Source of the DNA: Bacteriovoracaceae bacterium
GTDB taxonomy: Bacteria > Bdellovibrionota > Bacteriovoracia > Bacteriovoracales > Bacteriovoracaceae
Direction: 5' to 3'
NCBI GenBank assembly: GCA_016786485.1
Contig: JAEUWD010000048.1
Span: 211,808-275,807, forward strand
DNA length: 64,000 bases
The first letter of the stretch is position 1, and each line of letters starts with the position of its first letter. The notes beneath the pieces were generated by a model, which searched no databases, was not told the origin of the DNA, and worked only from the letters and a program-made list of their open reading frames with translations. Shown here one piece after another: positions 15,399 to 23,524 of this stretch. The position numbers and the translations under genes are program-made.

Positions 15399-16879
15399 AA
15401 ATTTACTTAACCTTTATTCTCTTTATTTCAATGGCGATGGCCCAGGATACTGTGCCTGAAAAAGAAATAGAAATCGAGTTAGGAATTGATCAAATAGAAA
15501 AAGTCGATTTTGCTTACAGTACAAAAGTACAAGTAGGTAATGAGGGTATTATAGATCTTATTCTAGCTCCGCAAAAAAGAGAAATTACCTTCCGAGGAAA
15601 AAAAGAAGGTAAAACATCGATTACTGTTCGTGATTCGGTGGGTGAAATTAGACAAAAATATATCGTAAATATCAAGGGTAGTGCTAATGCCAAGACAGTC
15701 TCGGAGCTTAAAGAATTTTTAGGACAAGTCGAAGGTTTAGATATTGGAGTGAAAGGTGGAAAAGTCGTGGTCGGCGGTCATATCGTCGTTCCGACGGATA
15801 TTGGTTTAGTGGCAACAATTCTTCCTAAATACCCAGATGTTATTAATATTGTCGAATTATCACCGCAAACTCAAAGAATTATCGCCAAGAAAATTAAAGA
15901 TGAACTTAATCGAAATGGTTTACGTGATGTAAGCGTGCGAGTGGTTAACCAAACTTTCTGGCTAGAAGGTGTCGTCGGTAGTGACGGACAAAAATCTCTT
16001 GCCGTGGCAATCGCGAATGCTTATATGCCAGATGGAATTCAGTCATTGATGAGAAATGCCGATGCTGCAAATATTCGTAAAAGAGATTTTTTGCTCGAAT
16101 TCATTTCGGTCAATGAAAAGAAGCAACCACCACCAGCGAAAAAAATGGTGAAAGTCACGGCCCAATTTGTTGAGCTTACAAAAAACTATACGAAAATTTT
16201 TGGTTTTCAATGGGCCCCATTAATGAACCGTGATAATTCAAAAATTGAAATTAATCGTGACACAGATGGAACGGTAAATACCAATTCATCAAATACGATT
16301 AGCGCTACCATTTCAGCCTTATTCCCACGCTTACAATCGGCTAAGAACGCGGGATACGCGCGAATTATTCAATCAGGTGTTGTTATCACGCAAGACCAGA
16401 TGGCGGCTAACATTAAAAAGAACGATGTTACGACTTATACTACAGGTGCAGGTGAAACTCAGCGTGACGTTAGTGTTACCACTGGTTTTACGATGGATGT
16501 AACTCCAAAAATTCTCGATCAAGAAAGAGTGGAATTAGGAGTCGGTTTAAACGTTTCCATGAATAAAACGATTACTTCAGGAACACAAAATACTCCGTCA
16601 AATGCAACGAATGAAATAAAAACAAACTTAGTGGTGAAATCAAAAGAATCAGCAGTTCTGGGTGGGGTTGTTCAAGGTTCCGAAGCCACTGATTACGATA
16701 AGGGTAATTTACTTGGTAATCCGCCAGAAAATACTTATCCATTATTTAATCTCATTCGTAAAAAAGATTTTAATAATCAGAAAACTCAGTACGTTATGTT
16801 TATAACTCCAGAAATTATTGCATCGGCATCAGATGGAGCAGAAGAGATACGTAAAAAATTTAGAAAACGTAGTCGTTAA
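15395..16879 (+). CDS. cpaC: Tad secretin CpaC/RcpA
   Basis: 494 aa. Signal peptide (MKIYLTFILFISMAMA). The N-terminal pilus-assembly domain covers about residues 25-105, then BON/N1-like repeats (KVVVGGHIVVPTDIGLVATI, YPDVINIVELSP), and a C-terminal secretin domain (VKVTAQFVELTKNYTKIFGF, then FTMDVTPKI and VLGGVVQGS). Forms the outer-membrane channel for the pilus. Placed between CpaB and the ATPase as in other Tad loci. Confidence 0.93.
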   Translation: MKIYLTFILFISMAMAQDTVPEKEIEIELGIDQIEKVDFAYSTKVQVGNEGIIDLILAPQKREITFRGKKEGKTSITVRDSVGEIRQKYIVNIKGSANAKTVSELKEFLGQVEGLDIGVKGGKVVVGGHIVVPTDIGLVATILPKYPDVINIVELSPQTQRIIAKKIKDELNRNGLRDVSVRVVNQTFWLEGVVGSDGQKSLAVAIANAYMPDGIQSLMRNADAANIRKRDFLLEFISVNEKKQPPPAKKMVKVTAQFVELTKNYTKIFGFQWAPLMNRDNSKIEINRDTDGTVNTNSSNTISATISALFPRLQSAKNAGYARIIQSGVVITQDQMAANIKKNDVTTYTTGAGETQRDVSVTTGFTMDVTPKILDQERVELGVGLNVSMNKTITSGTQNTPSNATNEIKTNLVVKSKESAVLGGVVQGSEATDYDKGNLLGNPPENTYPLFNLIRKKDFNNQKTQYVMFITPEIIASASDGAEEIRKKFRKRSR

Positions 16880-16891
16880 ATAGGAATTATA

Positions 16892-19000
16892 ATGGCCGGA
16901 CATATTATTACGATTTTGGGCGGAAAAGGTGGTGTAGGTAAATCACTTTTCGCTTCCAACTTGGCCTTCGCTTATACGCTTGAAATGCGCCAGAAAGTTC
17001 TGCTCTTGGATTTTGATCAGAAATCGGCTGGCGATCAAAATATTATTATCGGAATGAAATCAAAAAAATCCGTGAAAGACCTAGCATCTTTCAATGCCGC
17101 GATTGATCCCAAAACAATTATGAATTTTATAGGTGTTCACAAGACTGGTTTGTCTTATGTGGGAATGCCAACGGAAACAATTGAAGCGGGACAAGTCGAT
17201 GCTGAAGGGATGGGGAAAGCGCTTAAAGCAATACCAAATATTTTTCAAGTCACGATTATTGATGCGGGTAATGAGTTAACTCCTCTTGCGTTGAAAGCAT
17301 TAGAATATTCAACACTCATCTTTTTAGTCGTCACTCCAGATTTACTTGCCGTTAATCAGACGAAACGTCTTTATACCGATCTCACGACCTTATTGTTCCC
17401 AAAAGATATGATTCAAATTGTGATGAACGGATATGTGAGTGGTCACCCAGTCACTCCAGATGTAGTTGGTCGCACGATTGGAAAACCTGTTTTTGCAGCG
17501 GTTCCAAAAGACGATCAAACTTGTGCGGCTGCCTTAACCAAGTCATTACCGATTATGACGGTGGCGCAAAATTCATCATACGCAAAAGGGATTACAGATA
17601 CAGTCAGAAATTTGGCCCAGAAAAACGTTCTTGCAACACTTGAAAAACTGACGAAACCTCAAGGGACTTCAGCCGCTGGCGGTGGTGCTGAAGAAGTTAA
17701 AGATGGTAAAGCGATTAACCAATGGTTAATGCTCAAAGCTCGTATTCACCGTTCACTAATTGAAGAAATGGATTTCAAGAAATCTGATGATAACGATCCT
17801 AAGGCCAAAATTATTTTAAAAGAACAAACCAAAAAAATGGTAGTGGAACTTTTAAGTAAAGAAGATACCAAAACCGTGCTGAAAACACGTGAGGATATGA
17901 ACAAAATCGTCAAAGAGATTTTGGATGAAGCTTTAGGTTTAGGGCCATTGGAAGACTTATTGGCGGATAAAACTATTTCCGAGATCATGGTGGTTGGACC
18001 AGACAAAATCTTTTTTGAAAAAAGCGGAAAGGTTAAGAAATCTGACGTTATTTTTACGAGTGATAGACAAGTACTTAACGTTATCGAAAGAATTGTTGCG
18101 CCGATTGGTCGTCGTATCGATGAAAAAACACCATACGTTGATGCGCGATTACCAGACGGTTCGCGGGTGCATGCGATTATTCCTCCCTGTGCGCTTGACG
18201 GTTGCACCATTACGATTCGTAAATTCCCTGAGAATCGACTGACTTATAAAGACCTCATTAAATTTGGTTCAATGACAGAAGAGATGGCAGATTTCTTGCG
18301 TATCTCGGTTGAAGCTCACAGAAATATTGTTGTTTCGGGTGGTACCGGTTCAGGTAAAACGACTTTGATTAATATGTTAGGCGGATTTATTCCGGCCAAC
18401 GAACGTATCATCACAGTTGAAGATTCAGCTGAATTGGATTTTCCACAAGATCACGTGGTTCGTCTTGAAACTCGTCCTCCGTCACTCGAAGGTGATGGGG
18501 CGATTGATATTCGTACTCTGGTTAAGCAAACTTTAAGAATGCGCCCTGAGCGTATTGTTGTCGGTGAGTGTCGTGGTGGTGAAACACTCGATATGTTACA
18601 GGCGATGAATACTGGTCACGATGGTTCAATGACGACGGTTCACTCCAACAGTCCGCGCGATTGCATTGGTCGTCTGGAAACACTGGTGCAATATGCAGGA
18701 ACAGGGATTTCTCCTAAAGCCATTAAGGAAATGGTTGCTTCAGCGGTTCACTTGATCGTGCAACAGTCTCGTTTAGAAGATGGTTCACGACGAATTCTGA
18801 ACATTACTGAAGTCGGTGGATTACAAGGTGAGATTATTACTTTGCAGGATATTTTTATTTTTAAACAAGAAGGGATGAATAAACAAGGCAAAATCGTTGG
18901 CAAATTTCAATCAACGGGTTTTATTCCAAAGTTTGTCGAGACACTCGAGAAGAAAGGTTACAAAATTCCACGCGGAATTTTTACCAATAAGGCGTCGTAA
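16892..19000 (+). CDS. cpaF: fused CpaE (TadZ)-CpaF (TadA) pilus ATPase
   Basis: 702 aa, two normally separate Tad proteins in one frame. Residues 1-~250 are a ParA/MinD-type ATPase: deviant Walker A GGKGGVGKS (signature Lys12), VLLLDFDQ, and VTIIDAGNE. CpaE's usual N-terminal receiver-like domain is absent. A Gly/Ala-rich linker (~255-265) precedes a complete CpaF: LKARIHRSLIEEMDF, DARLPDGSRVHAI, Walker A GGTGSGKT (483-490), the Asp box TVEDSAEL, the Walker B-like region RPERIVVGECRGGE, and the His box MTTVHSN. CpaF powers assembly; the ParA half positions it. I see no internal start that would obviously release CpaF alone. Confidence 0.93.
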   Translation: MAGHIITILGGKGGVGKSLFASNLAFAYTLEMRQKVLLLDFDQKSAGDQNIIIGMKSKKSVKDLASFNAAIDPKTIMNFIGVHKTGLSYVGMPTETIEAGQVDAEGMGKALKAIPNIFQVTIIDAGNELTPLALKALEYSTLIFLVVTPDLLAVNQTKRLYTDLTTLLFPKDMIQIVMNGYVSGHPVTPDVVGRTIGKPVFAAVPKDDQTCAAALTKSLPIMTVAQNSSYAKGITDTVRNLAQKNVLATLEKLTKPQGTSAAGGGAEEVKDGKAINQWLMLKARIHRSLIEEMDFKKSDDNDPKAKIILKEQTKKMVVELLSKEDTKTVLKTREDMNKIVKEILDEALGLGPLEDLLADKTISEIMVVGPDKIFFEKSGKVKKSDVIFTSDRQVLNVIERIVAPIGRRIDEKTPYVDARLPDGSRVHAIIPPCALDGCTITIRKFPENRLTYKDLIKFGSMTEEMADFLRISVEAHRNIVVSGGTGSGKTTLINMLGGFIPANERIITVEDSAELDFPQDHVVRLETRPPSLEGDGAIDIRTLVKQTLRMRPERIVVGECRGGETLDMLQAMNTGHDGSMTTVHSNSPRDCIGRLETLVQYAGTGISPKAIKEMVASAVHLIVQQSRLEDGSRRILNITEVGGLQGEIITLQDIFIFKQEGMNKQGKIVGKFQSTGFIPKFVETLEKKGYKIPRGIFTNKAS

Positions 19001-19002
19001 AA

Positions 19003-19896
19003 ATGGATTTTTTATTTACGCAAGTTTTAGGAAAAAGTGGAGTCATGCTCGCAGTGGGGGCATTGGTCTTTTTCTATATCAATAAAAATAGCGAACAAGT
19101 TTTTCGTTGGATTGAAGATCAAACTTACGGTACACGTGATTACGTTTTGAGTAAGTGCGAACTCATTTTTTATGAAATTGCAGAAGAGAAAGTCACATAT
19201 ATTTTGCTCTTTTTATCTTTTGGTTTAAGTAGCATCGTTTTTGGGATCTGTGCCATTTTTGGTCTTTTTGGTTTAGGTGTTGTGGCCGCCGGTGTGGTGG
19301 GTTTTGTTGGCTGGAAAATTCCACGACCGTTTATGGATTTTTTAGTCAATAAAAGAACCGCTAAATTTGAAACACAAATGGTGGATGCCCTTAATCTCCT
19401 GGCCAATGGAGTTCGTGCCGGTCTTTCACTTCCTCAAGCGCTGGGCATGGTTGTTGATGAACTACCAGCTCCTGTTTCCCAGGAATTTAATTTAATCCTT
19501 CAGCAAAATAAAATTGGTGTTCCGTTGGATGAATGTTTTGAAAATTTAGTGAAACGTGTTCCGACGGAAGATAATCAGATGTTTGTAACGAGTATTTCTA
19601 TTTTGCGAGAGACCGGCGGTAATTTGGCCGAGGTTTTTGATACGATAATTGAAGTCATTCGTGAACGAATTAAGATTAAACAAAAAATAGATGGTTTTAC
19701 TGCCCAAAGTAAGTTTCAGGGTGGTTTTATGTCACTTATGCCAACTTTAATGCTTATTATGTACAGCCAATCAGATCCTGAGTCGACTAAGCTGTTATTC
19801 ACCAAACCCCTCGGAATCATTATCTTAATTGTTGTTTATACGCTTACGGCGATAGGCGGATATGCGATAATTAAAATAACGAAAATCGAAGTATAA
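19003..19896 (+). CDS. tadB: Tad inner-membrane platform protein, TadB-like (T2SF domain)
   Basis: 297 aa. N-terminal helix, a membrane pair at about 65-105, then a GspF-type domain (VDALNLLANGVRAGLSLPQAL, ILRETGGNLAEVFD) and two C-terminal helices. This is the CpaG/TadB form. Tad systems normally have a second partner, TadC/CpaH; none is present here, since the next gene is the Rhs-like protein. It starts two bases after the fused ATPase gene. Confidence 0.9.
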   Translation: MDFLFTQVLGKSGVMLAVGALVFFYINKNSEQVFRWIEDQTYGTRDYVLSKCELIFYEIAEEKVTYILLFLSFGLSSIVFGICAIFGLFGLGVVAAGVVGFVGWKIPRPFMDFLVNKRTAKFETQMVDALNLLANGVRAGLSLPQALGMVVDELPAPVSQEFNLILQQNKIGVPLDECFENLVKRVPTEDNQMFVTSISILRETGGNLAEVFDTIIEVIRERIKIKQKIDGFTAQSKFQGGFMSLMPTLMLIMYSQSDPESTKLLFTKPLGIIILIVVYTLTAIGGYAIIKITKIEV

Positions 19897-19964
19897 AACT
19901 ATTAAGAATTTTCCATAAACGGTCGATATCGTTACTGGGATAAGTTTAAAGAGAGAGGAAACAA

Positions 19965-21629
19965 ATGAGAGTCGCAGTGAAAAGAAATTTATTTACCAGT
20001 ATATTTCTCATACTTGGATTGATGTGTTCAGCAATCGCTGGAGTCAATCTAAAGAACGGGAACTTCTACATTTCTTATACTGACATTGTTGTTCCTGGCG
20101 GCGGTGAGAAATTAGAAATCACACGCACCTATAACTCTAAAGCAACTGAAGACGGCTGGTTCGGTTTCGGTTGGGGTAGCCCATTTGAAACACGACTTGA
20201 AGTATCTGCTGATGGTTCAGTTGTTGTTCATGAAAACGGTTCTGGTGGTAAGACTCGTTTCATTCCAAAAACTCCAGTTGATGCTGAGGCAGCTTCTCAA
20301 AAAATTGTTGAAGCCATGAGAAAGAAAACTTCAGTCACTGATGATGCTGCAAAAAAACTTGTAGAAAGACTTAATAGCAACGCTGAACTTCGTCATGCTT
20401 ACGCTCTTAACTTTGGTGTAAGTTCAAACTTAGCAGCAGGAACTGTTCTTTTCTCAAATGAGAGAGGTTTACAGGAAGTTATTAAAGAAAAAGTTGGATA
20501 TTTAAGAAAATTCAATGACGGCCGTAAAGAGTACTTCGACGAAAAAGGCCACATGGTTAAAATCGTTGATAAAAACCTTTATACAGTAGAACTAGTTTAT
20601 AAAGAAGACGGTTCACTTGAAACAATTAAAGACTCACAAGCAAAACAATTATTTTTCAGCTGGTACGGTGACGGAAAAGTAAAAAATATTTGGTCAGCGG
20701 GTGATAAGAAAACAGAATACAAGTTCAAAGGTAAAGACCTTATCTATTCAAAAGATATCGCAGGTAACGTTTATAAATATGATTATGATACTAATCACAA
20801 TTTATTAGCGGTTGATTACTCTGAAAATGCGAACTCAAAAGGTCGCGAAAAAATGATAATTGATTATGAGCCGAAAACTTTCTTCGTATCAAAAATCACT
20901 GATAGAAATGGCGATACAACAGAATATAAATATGGTTCGAATCCGCAGAAACCAGATATGCACTATTGGACAGAAGTTATCAAGAAAGGTTTCGATGGTA
21001 AGCCAGTATCGAATCGTTATGAGTACGAAATTAAAGCTCGTGCTGATGGTTCTCAATATACTTATCGTATCAATACTAAAATCAGCGGTATTGAAACAGA
21101 CACAGTTTATTCTGAATGTTGTGGTCTTCCACTTAAGATTGCTCGTGGCAAACACATCACAAATTTCGAGTATAACGACAAAGGTTTATTAACAAAGAAA
21201 ACCTCGAGTCGTGGAGAATTTGTAAAAATTGATTACGACAACACGATTAACAAAATTGCGAAAGTTGAAAATAATGAAGGCTGGACAAAATTCTCATACG
21301 ATGGGAAAGGCAATCTTCAAAAAGCGCTAAACAGCACTGGCCAAGCGGTACTTTTAATCTATGACCGCAATGGCAGAATTTCAAAAATGGTTGATCAAGA
21401 CGAAAAGACAAAGCAAAGACGTACGCTTGAATTCACATACAATGCTATGGGGAAACCAGTTGAGATTGCGATGGAAAAAGTCGGCAAAATCAATGTTGAG
21501 TACGATAACTACGGCGAAATCAAAAAAGTTGATTCTAAATCAGGTCACCAAATGGCCCTTCAAGTTACCCAAGCCTTCCAAAACCTCTTAACTGTGGTTA
21601 AACCGGCTGGCGTTAACTTGAACATGTAG
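19965..21629 (+). CDS. exported Rhs/YD-repeat protein
   Basis: 554 aa with a signal peptide (LGLMCSAIAG cleavage region near residues 18-26). The N-terminus is a DUF6531-type Rhs entry domain (ISYTDIVVPGGGEKLEITRTYNS, split in two; GWFGFGWGSPFE). Degenerate YD repeats follow at ~20-25-residue spacing (YLRKFNDGRKEYFDEKG, YKYDYDTNHNLLAVDY, FEYNDKGLLTKK, FSYDGKGNLQKAL, FTYNAMGKPVEIAM, NVEYDNYGEIKKV). There is no RHS-core PxxxxDPxGL motif and no C-terminal toxin, so it is a surface or periplasmic shell protein rather than a polymorphic toxin. It lies 68 bases after the Tad operon; TAAA and TGGGATAA at 19916-19943 weakly resemble a sigma-28 site. SD is AGAGGAAA. Confidence 0.82.
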   Translation: MRVAVKRNLFTSIFLILGLMCSAIAGVNLKNGNFYISYTDIVVPGGGEKLEITRTYNSKATEDGWFGFGWGSPFETRLEVSADGSVVVHENGSGGKTRFIPKTPVDAEAASQKIVEAMRKKTSVTDDAAKKLVERLNSNAELRHAYALNFGVSSNLAAGTVLFSNERGLQEVIKEKVGYLRKFNDGRKEYFDEKGHMVKIVDKNLYTVELVYKEDGSLETIKDSQAKQLFFSWYGDGKVKNIWSAGDKKTEYKFKGKDLIYSKDIAGNVYKYDYDTNHNLLAVDYSENANSKGREKMIIDYEPKTFFVSKITDRNGDTTEYKYGSNPQKPDMHYWTEVIKKGFDGKPVSNRYEYEIKARADGSQYTYRINTKISGIETDTVYSECCGLPLKIARGKHITNFEYNDKGLLTKKTSSRGEFVKIDYDNTINKIAKVENNEGWTKFSYDGKGNLQKALNSTGQAVLLIYDRNGRISKMVDQDEKTKQRRTLEFTYNAMGKPVEIAMEKVGKINVEYDNYGEIKKVDSKSGHQMALQVTQAFQNLLTVVKPAGVNLNM

Positions 21630-21639
21630 GAGTTAGGTT

Positions 21640-21828
21640 ATGAAGAGCCTTTTATTAGCTATATTCGTTCTAAGCCTAAGCGGTAATGTGGCCATGGCGC
21701 AGACTGAGGGTGCTGAAACGCATTGTGATGCCCCTAGAGCAGCTGATATCACCTGTGCTCAGGGCCAGAAGCAGGTCGGCGACCAGTGTGTTGAAGATAA
21801 AGAAGCTACCAAGACCAAGGAAGAGTAA
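21640..21828 (+). CDS. 62-aa secreted cysteine-containing peptide
   Basis: Signal peptide MKSLLLAIFVLSLSGNVAMA with AMA cleavage, leaving ~42 residues with three Cys (HCDAPR, TCAQGQ, QCVED) and an acidic/Lys tail. SD TAGGAGTTAGG just before ATG. It is ten bases after the Rhs-like gene, so co-transcribed. It shares the CAQG tetrapeptide with the next small secreted protein. I recognise no family; by position and size it recalls Bd0108 of the Bdellovibrio hit locus (inference). Its stop codon sits in an AT-rich 9-bp dyad (21825-21843). Confidence 0.75.
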   Translation: MKSLLLAIFVLSLSGNVAMAQTEGAETHCDAPRAADITCAQGQKQVGDQCVEDKEATKTKEE

Positions 21829-21854
21829 ATAATTATTATTTACTATATCGACTA

Positions 21855-21910
21855 GTTTTTACACACTGTCTATAAAATCACGCTGTATCCCTACAGTTCA
21901 ATGTAAAAAC
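21855..21910 (+). promoter_or_regulatory. dyad upstream of sigma-54 promoter (candidate enhancer site)
   Basis: GTTTTTACA (21855-21863) and TGTAAAAAC (21902-21910) are a perfect 9-bp inverted pair. Inside them ACTGT (21865-21869) and ACAGT (21893-21897) are also inverted, and CTGTA-TCCC-TACAG lies at 21884-21897. The block sits about 60-115 bases before the predicted start, where enhancer-binding activators of sigma-54 bind. Confidence 0.55.
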
Positions 21911-21943
21911 AGATACTTAGCCTTTAACCCTAAAGCCTAATCT

Positions 21944-21960
21944 TGGCACGCTCTGTGCAT
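21944..21960 (+). promoter_or_regulatory. sigma-54 (RpoN) promoter
   Basis: TGGCACG-CTCT-GTGCAT, with GG and GC separated by exactly ten bases and one mismatch to the TGGCACG-N4-TTGCA consensus. Predicted start near 21970, 38 bases before the ATG of the 53-aa secreted peptide. The only clear RpoN site I found in the window. Confidence 0.75.
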
Positions 21961-22007
21961 TAATAAGTACCAAATAGTCAAAATAGGAACTCACAAGGAG
22001 AGAAACT

Positions 22008-22169
22008 ATGAAAGCTTTATTGGTATTATTTGTTTTAACTTTAACTTCTTCTGCATTTGCTATCGAAAATTTAGAAGGTGAAGGTCTGTGTGCTCAAGGT
22101 CGCTCAACAGCTCAAGCGTCAGTTGATGCTCCAGCTTCAAGTTCTACAGTATCAGTTGATGAACAATAA
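22008..22169 (+). CDS. 53-aa secreted peptide under sigma-54 control
   Basis: ATG preceded by AAGGAG (21995-22000). Signal peptide MKALLVLFVLTLTSSAFA followed by ~35 mature residues: IENLEGEGLCAQG, then a Ser/Ala/Thr/Val-rich, low-charge tail ending DEQ. One Cys. It shares CAQG with the 62-aa peptide upstream. It has its own RpoN promoter and a terminator at 22236, so it is a monocistronic, activator-dependent secreted peptide. Function unknown; a surface signal, adhesin accessory or pilus-status sensor is possible but not shown. Confidence 0.8.
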   Translation: MKALLVLFVLTLTSSAFAIENLEGEGLCAQGRSTAQASVDAPASSSTVSVDEQ

Positions 22170-22532
22170 TTAATTATTGCTCAAAAACTCATCAAGTTTA
22201 CTATTATCTTCTGAATCTAGATTTTCTAATACAACGCCCTCATCGAATGATGAGGGCTTTGTATTTTGTTTTTGGATAGCTGATTTAGTTGAGCGTACAC
22301 GGTCGTTAATTAAAGGCTCAGAATTCGAAATCAATTTCTTGCCCAATTCCTTAGTCGCATTAAAACCACTTTTTAAGTAACTGGCCGATACTTCTAGAAT
22401 CTTATTTTTGGCTGGCTTAACCACGGTATTAATAGATTGAAAAATAGTTTTATCGTTAATTTCAATTGAAAGAAGAAGAAAAATTGCAACAAAGTGAAGA
22501 GCAAAGCTTACTAATTTAAAAGGTAATAACAT
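22170..22532 (-). CDS. membrane-anchored hypothetical protein
   Basis: 120 aa. An N-terminal hydrophobic helix (FKLVSFALHFVAIFLLLSI) anchors a mostly helical, polar tail (LGKKLISNSEPLINDRVRS). Not recognised. Its stop codon directly abuts that of the convergent secreted peptide (22169/22170), and the terminator of that peptide lies inside its 3' coding region. It is followed on the minus strand by nothing close; upstream lies the CheX-like gene, one base away. Confidence 0.65.
   Translation of the reverse strand: MLLPFKLVSFALHFVAIFLLLSIEINDKTIFQSINTVVKPAKNKILEVSASYLKSGFNATKELGKKLISNSEPLINDRVRSTKSAIQKQNTKPSSFDEGVVLENLDSEDNSKLDEFLSNN
22236..22268 (+). terminator. terminator of the sigma-54 peptide gene, inside the opposing gene
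   Basis: Perfect 9-bp stem GCCCTCATC / GATGAGGGC (22236-22244, 22249-22257), loop GAAT, followed by a T-rich tract. It is used for plus-strand transcripts although it is coding sequence on the minus strand, so about 90 bases of the plus transcript are antisense to the opposing gene. Confidence 0.8.
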
Positions 22533-23057
22533 TTAAACCTCTATGATTCCAGTTTGAATAATCTCAAAAGTCATTGAACATTCGATGATGTCTTGATCGA
22601 TTTTTAATGAATAAGCAGTTGTGATTGGCTTGGCCGCTTCTTCAAATTTTTTAAGCTCTTTAAACAACATAGGCTGTTGAGCCGCAGTCGTTAATATTTT
22701 AGGTGGTGAAAGATATGACATTAACGAGTGAGCATTTTCGATATTAGTAAAAATTTTTCCTAAAAGTATATTCATTGATTCAACAAAAAGACCTTGTAGA
22801 AAACCATGGCGTTTTTCATTGCTTGTGACGTTTTCAAGATTAGCTTTGCAAACAACAAACCCAGAAATCTCACCAGAAATTCCAAAAATAATTTTAAAAT
22901 CGTTATGAGAAACATCCGCAACCGCCGTACTTTTTATCAAGTGTGCGCGTTGATAAATATTTAAAGCTTCTGGCATTGAAGTGGCCAAAAGTTTGTCTAA
23001 TGAATTTGTTTTAATTTTCAGTGTGGGAGTATTTTTATAATTAAGAATTTTTTCCAT
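22533..23057 (-). CDS. CheX-like phosphatase-domain protein
   Basis: 174 aa. The stretch ISGFVVCKANLENV and GLFVESMNILLGKIF matches the CheC/CheX/FliY fold; ExxN, the phosphatase signature, is Glu93-Ser-Met-Asn96. Such proteins dephosphorylate CheY-type receivers. The receiver encoded two bases upstream is its obvious partner. The first ~45 residues are not part of the usual CheX domain. Assignment by motif and neighbour. Confidence 0.7.
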   Translation of the reverse strand: MEKILNYKNTPTLKIKTNSLDKLLATSMPEALNIYQRAHLIKSTAVADVSHNDFKIIFGISGEISGFVVCKANLENVTSNEKRHGFLQGLFVESMNILLGKIFTNIENAHSLMSYLSPPKILTTAAQQPMLFKELKKFEEAAKPITTAYSLKIDQDIIECSMTFEIIQTGIIEV

Positions 23058-23059
23058 GT

Positions 23060-23458
23060 TTAGATAACCTCATTTTGGGTTATTTTTTCGATGGCCGAAA
23101 CAAGATCTTCTTTGCTAAATGGTTTTTGCAAAAAATCTACTGCGCCTGCGCTGATAGCATCAATAACAACATGTTCTTGTGCGAGCGATGAAATCATAAT
23201 GATAGAAACATCTGTCATGCTTTTGCTAATTGAGCGAGCGAGATCGATTCCACTAATTTCTGGCATAACAACATCAACAATTGCGATGTTTGGCTTTTTT
23301 TCACCAATAATTTTAATAGCTTCTTCGGCTGAAGAGGCTTCACCGACAATACTAATAAAGGGATGACTATCGAGCATTTCCGCAATTGAAGCTCGAGAAA
23401 ATTCAGAGTCATCAATAACGAACACTTTGGCTTTCGTAATTTCTTTTTTGGTTGTCAT
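23060..23458 (-). CDS. single-domain CheY-like response regulator
   Basis: 132 aa receiver domain with all key residues: Asp16/Asp17 (VIDDSE), phospho-acceptor Asp62 (IVDVVMPE), Ser90 at the Thr/Ser switch position (MISS) and Lys112 (QKPF). No output domain. The pair with the CheX-like gene forms a two-gene module with no kinase nearby. Lies 66 bases downstream of lon on the same strand. Confidence 0.92.
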   Translation of the reverse strand: MTTKKEITKAKVFVIDDSEFSRASIAEMLDSHPFISIVGEASSAEEAIKIIGEKKPNIAIVDVVMPEISGIDLARSISKSMTDVSIIMISSLAQEHVVIDAISAGAVDFLQKPFSKEDLVSAIEKITQNEVI

Positions 23459-23524
23459 AAACTTATCCTTAAGTTCACAACATCATTGTAACGCTTGATA
23501 GGGATTTACAACAAGGAAAAAGAA

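Noticed and set aside
19965..21629. Polymorphic Rhs toxin
   Set aside because: No RHS core cleavage motif, no variable C-terminal toxin and no immunity gene; the following genes are secreted peptides.
22164..22179. 16-bp palindrome at the convergent stop codons
   Set aside because: Wholly A/T-rich with no loop; it overlaps stops and could be chance in this low-GC DNA. The true terminator is at 22236.
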